The notes under the pieces are model-generated. The model did no database searches. It was not told where the DNA came from and worked only from the letters and a program-made list of their open reading frames with translations. Shown here in pieces: positions 41,963 through 46,039 of a stretch of DNA of 46,039 bases; the first letter of the stretch is position 1, and every line of letters begins with the position of its first letter. Source of the DNA: an uncultured Lachnospiraceae bacterium (GTDB lineage Bacteria; Bacillota; Clostridia; Lachnospirales; Lachnospiraceae); assembly GCA_905209075.1 (NCBI GenBank), contig CAJLRL010000019.1, positions 1 through 46,039 on the forward strand, given 5' to 3'. A program made the position numbers and the translations under genes.

Positions 41963-44044
41963 ATGGATGGAATAAAAGAACTCAAAAATATATCAGAAAC
42001 CGACGATAGACGAGAAATCATAAAGCAGAAACTCCGTCAATATTATGATGGTCGCATTGTTCGTAAGGATTTAACAAAATCAATTCGAGAAGGAGCCAAT
42101 GTTCCTGTATATGTACTGGAATATCTTCTCGGACAGTATTGTAATTCTGATGATCCGGAGATTATTGACGAGGGAGTAGACAATGTGAAGCGTATTCTGC
42201 GAGATAACTATGTTCGCCCGGATGAAGCACAGAAAATATTGTCACTTCTTCGAGAGAGAGGAAGCTATACAGTTATTGACAGGATTACAGTAGTTCTTAA
42301 TACAAAGGAAGACCGGTACGAGGCAACCTTCTCTAACCTCGGCATTAAGAATATTCCAATTAGTGCTGACTATGTGAAGGATTATGACCGTCTGCTTTGT
42401 GGCGGTATCTGGTGTATTCTCCAGCTTGACTATGAGTTTATCGAGGAAGACAAGAAGAATACACAGCCAATCCGTATTAGAAAGCTGACACCGATTCAGA
42501 TGCCACATGTGGATATGGATGAAGTAAAGAATGGTCGTAAGGCATTTACAAAGGAAGAGTGGATGGATATTCTGCTTCGTTCTACTGGTATGGAGCCGGA
42601 CAAGCTTTCTGACAGAGCTAAATGGTTATTGATTGCCCGTATGATTCCACTTGTTGAGAACAACTTTAATATGTGTGAATTAGGACCTCGTTCTACAGGT
42701 AAATCATACATATATGAGCAGATTTCTCCAAACAGTATCCTTGTCGCCGGAGGACAGACTACAGTAGCAAATCTGTTTTATAACATGTCTAACAACACAG
42801 TAGGTCTTGTCGGAATGTGGGATGTTGTAGCATTTGATGAGGTTGCTGGTATCAAGTTTAAGGATAAAGATGGTATCCAGATTATGAAGGGATACATGGC
42901 ATCAGGTGCATTTTCTCGTGGCAAGGCTGAGATACAGGCAAAGGCATCTATGGTTTTTGTAGGTAATATCAATCAGAGTGTTGAGACATTGCAGAAGACA
43001 TCAAGCCTGTTTGATCCATTTCCTCCTGAAATGGGTACGGATACTGCTTTCCTTGATCGTTTCCACGCATATATACCGGGATGGGAGATTCCTAAGTACA
43101 GACCGGATTCGTTTACAAATGATTATGGATTTATCACAGATTATCTATCAGAGTTCATGCGTGAGCTTCGTAAGGATAATTACAGCAATATAGCAGAGAA
43201 GTATTTCAAATTAGGAAATAATTTAAATCAGAGAGATGCAATCGCTGTTCGTAAGCTGATTTCCGGATTTATCAAATTGATTTATCCGGATGGAGAAGTC
43301 AGCAAGGAAGAAGTTGCAGAGATCATGGATATTTCACTTGAACTTCGTAGACGAGTAAAAGAGCAGCTTAAGAAGATTGGTGGAATGGAGTTCTATGATG
43401 TGAATTTCTCATACATAGACAATGACAGTTTTGATGAGCATTTTGTATCCGTACCGGAGCAGGGAGGCGGAAAGATGATTCCTGAAGGTATGGGCAAACC
43501 GGGATGCTTATATACAGTATCAAAGTCAAAGACTGGAATGATAGGCTGTTATCGTCTGGAAACTCAGATGATGCCGGGAAATGGAAAATTGACTTGCACA
43601 GGTATTGGTTCAGGTAAGGAGCCGAAGGAAGCAACTAATACGGCATTTAATTATCTAAAAGCTAATGGTAATGCAATATCGGGTTCAATCAGTACAACAA
43701 CCAAGGATTACATCATCAATTATCAGGATATGCAGGGGCTTGGAATGACGGGAAATCTTGCACTTCCCACACTGATTGCTATTTCATCGGCAGCACTTAG
43801 TAAGCCTCCAATTAGCAGTCTTGCAGTACTTGGTGAGATTAGTATCGGTGGAACACTTATTAAGGTAGAAGATTTAGCAAGTACATTGCAGGTGTGCCTT
43901 GATAGTGGAGCTAAGAAAGTACTTCTTCCAATCACATCGGCAGCAGATCTTGGAACCGTACCATCTGACTTAGTTGGAGCGTTCAGTCTGATATTCTATT
44001 CTTCTCCGGAAGAAGCTGTATATAAAGCTTTGGGCGTAGAGTAA
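41963..44044 (+). CDS. brxL: BREX Lon-like AAA+ protein BrxL
   Basis: BrxL (693 residues) is the signature of type 1 BREX and an AAA+ DNA-binding effector. After an N-terminal region, the AAA+ core has Walker A GPRSTGKS (241-248) and Walker B VVAFDEVAGI (D292, E293). The last about 150 residues resemble the Lon protease domain (LAVLGEISIGGTLIKVEDLAS, then GAKKVLLP). The catalytic serine of Lon aligns by eye with the T of LGMTGNLA and I see no lysine at the expected partner position, so proteolysis is doubtful. The SD AGGAG is good. It follows abiH by 47 bp and completes the BREX core set. Confidence 0.95.
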   Translation: MDGIKELKNISETDDRREIIKQKLRQYYDGRIVRKDLTKSIREGANVPVYVLEYLLGQYCNSDDPEIIDEGVDNVKRILRDNYVRPDEAQKILSLLRERGSYTVIDRITVVLNTKEDRYEATFSNLGIKNIPISADYVKDYDRLLCGGIWCILQLDYEFIEEDKKNTQPIRIRKLTPIQMPHVDMDEVKNGRKAFTKEEWMDILLRSTGMEPDKLSDRAKWLLIARMIPLVENNFNMCELGPRSTGKSYIYEQISPNSILVAGGQTTVANLFYNMSNNTVGLVGMWDVVAFDEVAGIKFKDKDGIQIMKGYMASGAFSRGKAEIQAKASMVFVGNINQSVETLQKTSSLFDPFPPEMGTDTAFLDRFHAYIPGWEIPKYRPDSFTNDYGFITDYLSEFMRELRKDNYSNIAEKYFKLGNNLNQRDAIAVRKLISGFIKLIYPDGEVSKEEVAEIMDISLELRRRVKEQLKKIGGMEFYDVNFSYIDNDSFDEHFVSVPEQGGGKMIPEGMGKPGCLYTVSKSKTGMIGCYRLETQMMPGNGKLTCTGIGSGKEPKEATNTAFNYLKANGNAISGSISTTTKDYIINYQDMQGLGMTGNLALPTLIAISSAALSKPPISSLAVLGEISIGGTLIKVEDLASTLQVCLDSGAKKVLLPITSAADLGTVPSDLVGAFSLIFYSSPEEAVYKALGVE

Positions 44045-44083
44045 AGAAGGTGATGAGTTATTTTTGAGCAGGATTTTGAAGCA

Positions 44084-45151
44084 ATGCTTCGACAGTATGA
44101 AAATTCAATAGATGATAAGCGACAGTTTACTGCATTGGTGAAAGATATATTTCCGGAAGATGCAAAGAATATCAATCTGATTCTCATGGCATACAACATG
44201 GGAATTGCACAGGATATTCAGAAGGCGAATCTGCTCAATAATACATTTGCTTTCCGGTATGTCAAGCAGTTGATGGATGATTATGGCATCAGCAGAGTTA
44301 ATGCGGACTGGATCGTGTCAGTATGGTGTTCTTGTTATGGTAATAAAGTGCTTGGAAAAGCCTGTGACATTTCAGTGCAGAAGCAGGGCGGTGGTCCGGC
44401 GATAAAAGATAATAAGTCATCTTCGGGAAAATCATATGGAGATTTATTTGTATATGAGAAAAGTCGCAGGGGCAATGGACTGGCTGTAACAGGATTCCGT
44501 GGAGACAAGAACCAGACGATTATATTTCAAAATAGGTCCGGCAATGAAAATGTTATAGAGATTGCGGATAACAGTTTTAGCAAATCTTCCATAGAAGAGG
44601 CAATTCTGACGGAAGGCTTTAAATACATAGGACTAAATGCTTTTTCTGACTGTGAGAAATTGCATCAGGTGGTATTGCCAGTCAACATAGAAGAGATTGA
44701 AAACTCAGCATTTGAGAATTGTAACAGCTTAAAATCAATCTCCTTGCCGATACTGCTTAAGACAATCGGAGATGCAGCCTTTAAAGGAACAGGTTTACGG
44801 ACACTGGATATTCCAAAGAGTGTATTTTGGATAGGTGATGATTTATTGGCAGAGTGCCAATCGCTGGAGCATATTAAGATACCGGATAACATTGCAAGGA
44901 TAACTGATCGGATGTTTATGAATTGCAGTGGGCTTAAAAAAGTAGAATTGCATGAGAAATTGAACTCTATCGGTGAACGGGCATTTTTCGGCTGCTCCAA
45001 TTTGGATTTTATTATAATTCCGGATAGTGTACAGCAGATTGGTCAGGATGCTTTTACGGGAACGGATGATGTGTTTATTGTGCAATGCTCCTTTGGTTCT
45101 TTTGCTGAGCAGTATTGCAGAAAGAATAAGATTAAGTATCAGCTGGTGTAA
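44084..45151 (+). CDS. Leucine-rich-repeat (BspA/LRR_5) protein with an N-terminal helical adaptor-like domain
   Basis: Residues about 1-90 are helical and end with a pattern like WIVSVWCSCYGNKVLG. They resemble, from memory, the small domain with an xxWxxxxWxxAL-type end that precedes various modules in Firmicutes. Residues about 140-355 contain BspA-type leucine-rich repeats (IKYIGLNAFSDCEKL, IPKSVFWIGDDLLAEC and similar). There is no signal peptide, so a cytosolic recognition or scaffold role is likely. The ATG 44084 has a poor SD. An alternative ATT codon at 44060, in frame and five bases after AAGGTGAT, would add eight residues (MFEQDFEA). It lies 39 bases after brxL and is probably part of the BREX transcript, yet it is not a known core gene. 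Confidence 0.8.
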   Translation: MLRQYENSIDDKRQFTALVKDIFPEDAKNINLILMAYNMGIAQDIQKANLLNNTFAFRYVKQLMDDYGISRVNADWIVSVWCSCYGNKVLGKACDISVQKQGGGPAIKDNKSSSGKSYGDLFVYEKSRRGNGLAVTGFRGDKNQTIIFQNRSGNENVIEIADNSFSKSSIEEAILTEGFKYIGLNAFSDCEKLHQVVLPVNIEEIENSAFENCNSLKSISLPILLKTIGDAAFKGTGLRTLDIPKSVFWIGDDLLAECQSLEHIKIPDNIARITDRMFMNCSGLKKVELHEKLNSIGERAFFGCSNLDFIIIPDSVQQIGQDAFTGTDDVFIVQCSFGSFAEQYCRKNKIKYQLV

Positions 45152-45345
45152 TGTCGCCAGCGATGCGACATATAAAGCATGAAATTACGATAGAATACAG
45201 GAAAGAGGTGATATGTAAGGGCTTATTGGATGCAATATTTGGCAATAATCAGCCATCTAAGATAAATTCCATACTTCCTACAGCGGCTAAGAATGAGATC
45301 TGTGTAGGAAGATTACCGATATTGAATACAGACAGCTTATTATAG
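45151..45345 (+). CDS. Small ORF overlapping the LRR gene stop, possibly a remnant
   Basis: This 64-codon frame starts with ATG overlapping the TAA of the LRR gene (TAATG), an arrangement used for coupled translation. It holds a segment MRHIKHEITIEYRKEVICKGLL followed by a low-content tail. I recognise no family. Downstream (45346-45420) the three frames carry disconnected peptide-like pieces, including one ending ...DYDYNDSWECYVAI then a stop, which suggests decay of a longer gene. It may therefore be a remnant rather than a functional gene. Confidence 0.35.
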   Translation: MSPAMRHIKHEITIEYRKEVICKGLLDAIFGNNQPSKINSILPTAAKNEICVGRLPILNTDSLL

Positions 45346-45419
45346 CTTGGACTTTTGCTCAGCCTGGAGCAATGGGGTGCCTAGGTTAGATTACGATTAT
45401 AACGATTCATGGGAATGCT

Positions 45420-46039
45420 ATGTGGCTATATAGATTCAGTTATATACAGAATGAAAACTTAGAGGTAGAGGCAAGAAGAAGATTTCCAAATAAAATAACA
45501 AAAGAACCCAAAGAGATGAAATGCATAGGTATGGGTATGGGAAATCGTTTATATTTAAAAGAAGTACTTGTTTCAGAATTTGAAAGAAGATTAAAAGAAT
45601 CTGGTAAGCACATATATTCAAGTCATGTTAGGTTAATCTATGAAACTGTTTCAAGTATGAATGATAAAAATCAAAGGAAAAACGTATTGTGTGATTTGGT
45701 TATTAAATATTCTGACGTATTGTCAGATATCAGGTTGTTTAAGGTGCTGATATTAGATTATATTCCAAATGACAAATTAAAGAGAAATTTACTTATTGGT
45801 TGTTTGGAAGAAGATATACCACAGGAGATAAGTTTGATCAAGGATATATCTTCACAACAGATGTACAGATTTGAAGAAAAACTGGCAAAAGCATATGGAT
45901 GTAACCATATGATTGCTAATGAAGTTATTGAGATGTGGTATGTATTACAGTTTAAAGAACACCATTATACAATGTTTAATCCGGAAATTGATTTTGCAAA
46001 GATATTTGAGACACATACACCATTAAAAATAGAATATAA
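45420..46039 (+). CDS. Unrecognised ORF running off the right edge
   Basis: An open frame of 206 codons begins at ATG 45420 (MWLYRFSYIQNENLEVEARRR) and has no stop before the window ends, so the C-terminus is missing. The frame is open in-frame from about 45390. The SD is poor and a later ATG (for example MKCIGMGMGNRLYLKE) may be the real start. The sequence is helical and charged, without a recognised motif or membrane segment (later text includes KVLILDYIPNDKLKRNLLIG). It follows the BREX/LRR unit and may belong to the defence island. Confidence 0.6.
   Translation, partial: MWLYRFSYIQNENLEVEARRRFPNKITKEPKEMKCIGMGMGNRLYLKEVLVSEFERRLKESGKHIYSSHVRLIYETVSSMNDKNQRKNVLCDLVIKYSDVLSDIRLFKVLILDYIPNDKLKRNLLIGCLEEDIPQEISLIKDISSQQMYRFEEKLAKAYGCNHMIANEVIEMWYVLQFKEHHYTMFNPEIDFAKIFETHTPLKIEY

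Overview
The window looks like chromosomal DNA from a low-GC, spore-forming-lineage Clostridia, most probably a member of Lachnospiraceae. The indications are a YlmC/YmxH-type sporulation-associated protein, a SpoVB-like flippase, a short B12-dependent methionine synthase without the reactivation domain, a topoisomerase III with many zinc ribbons, and the paired NifU-like/GGGtGRT genes. The genus assignment is inference from gene content; no rRNA gene is present.

Positions 1-24,500 are mostly housekeeping. A 55-bp direct repeat (1-135) precedes ychF. A YlmC/YmxH gene follows whose start codon lies in a perfect 12-bp stem. Then comes a tight run of nrdR, an unknown gene, yqeG-like and rpiB, followed by efp. 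On the minus strand lie a SpoVB-like flippase and a Cof-type HAD phosphatase. metH, tRNA-Val and tRNA-Met follow, then a minus-strand diguanylate cyclase, a nucleotidase-like/guanylate-kinase-like fusion, argH, asd, a MATE transporter, an ATPase with a ruined P-loop, and topB. The 1397-residue topB carries six roughly 100-residue zinc-ribbon repeats and a 15-residue tandem-repeat tail, and its stop codon lies inside the terminal inverted repeat of a small MITE-like element. A left-handed beta-helix protein and the NifU-like/GGGtGRT pair complete this half.

Positions 24,500-26,480 are a junction. They hold an IS30-family transposase flanked by a 19-bp direct repeat and, beside it, a tandem array of 20-bp units. 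The array's core resembles a sequence just downstream of the promoter of the next gene.

Positions 26,487 to about 45,150 are a type 1 BREX phage-defence locus: a small XRE regulator, then brxA, brxB, brxC, pglX, pglZ and brxL in canonical order. It has been invaded or extended. Between pglX and pglZ sit an SMC/ABC-like ATPase overlapping a PD-(D/E)XK-type nuclease, a 48-codon ORF and an unknown 268-residue protein, and pglZ then has its own repeat-rich upstream region. An AbiH-family abortive-infection gene lies between pglZ and brxL, and a leucine-rich-repeat protein follows brxL. PglX is expected to methylate adenine to mark self DNA, while BrxC, PglZ and BrxL act in phage exclusion. The ATPase-nuclease pair and AbiH look like independent defence modules nested in the island. 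The window ends in a partly decayed stretch and an unrecognised ORF that runs off the edge.

All calls come from reading sequence and motifs by eye. No database search, folding or composition calculation was run.
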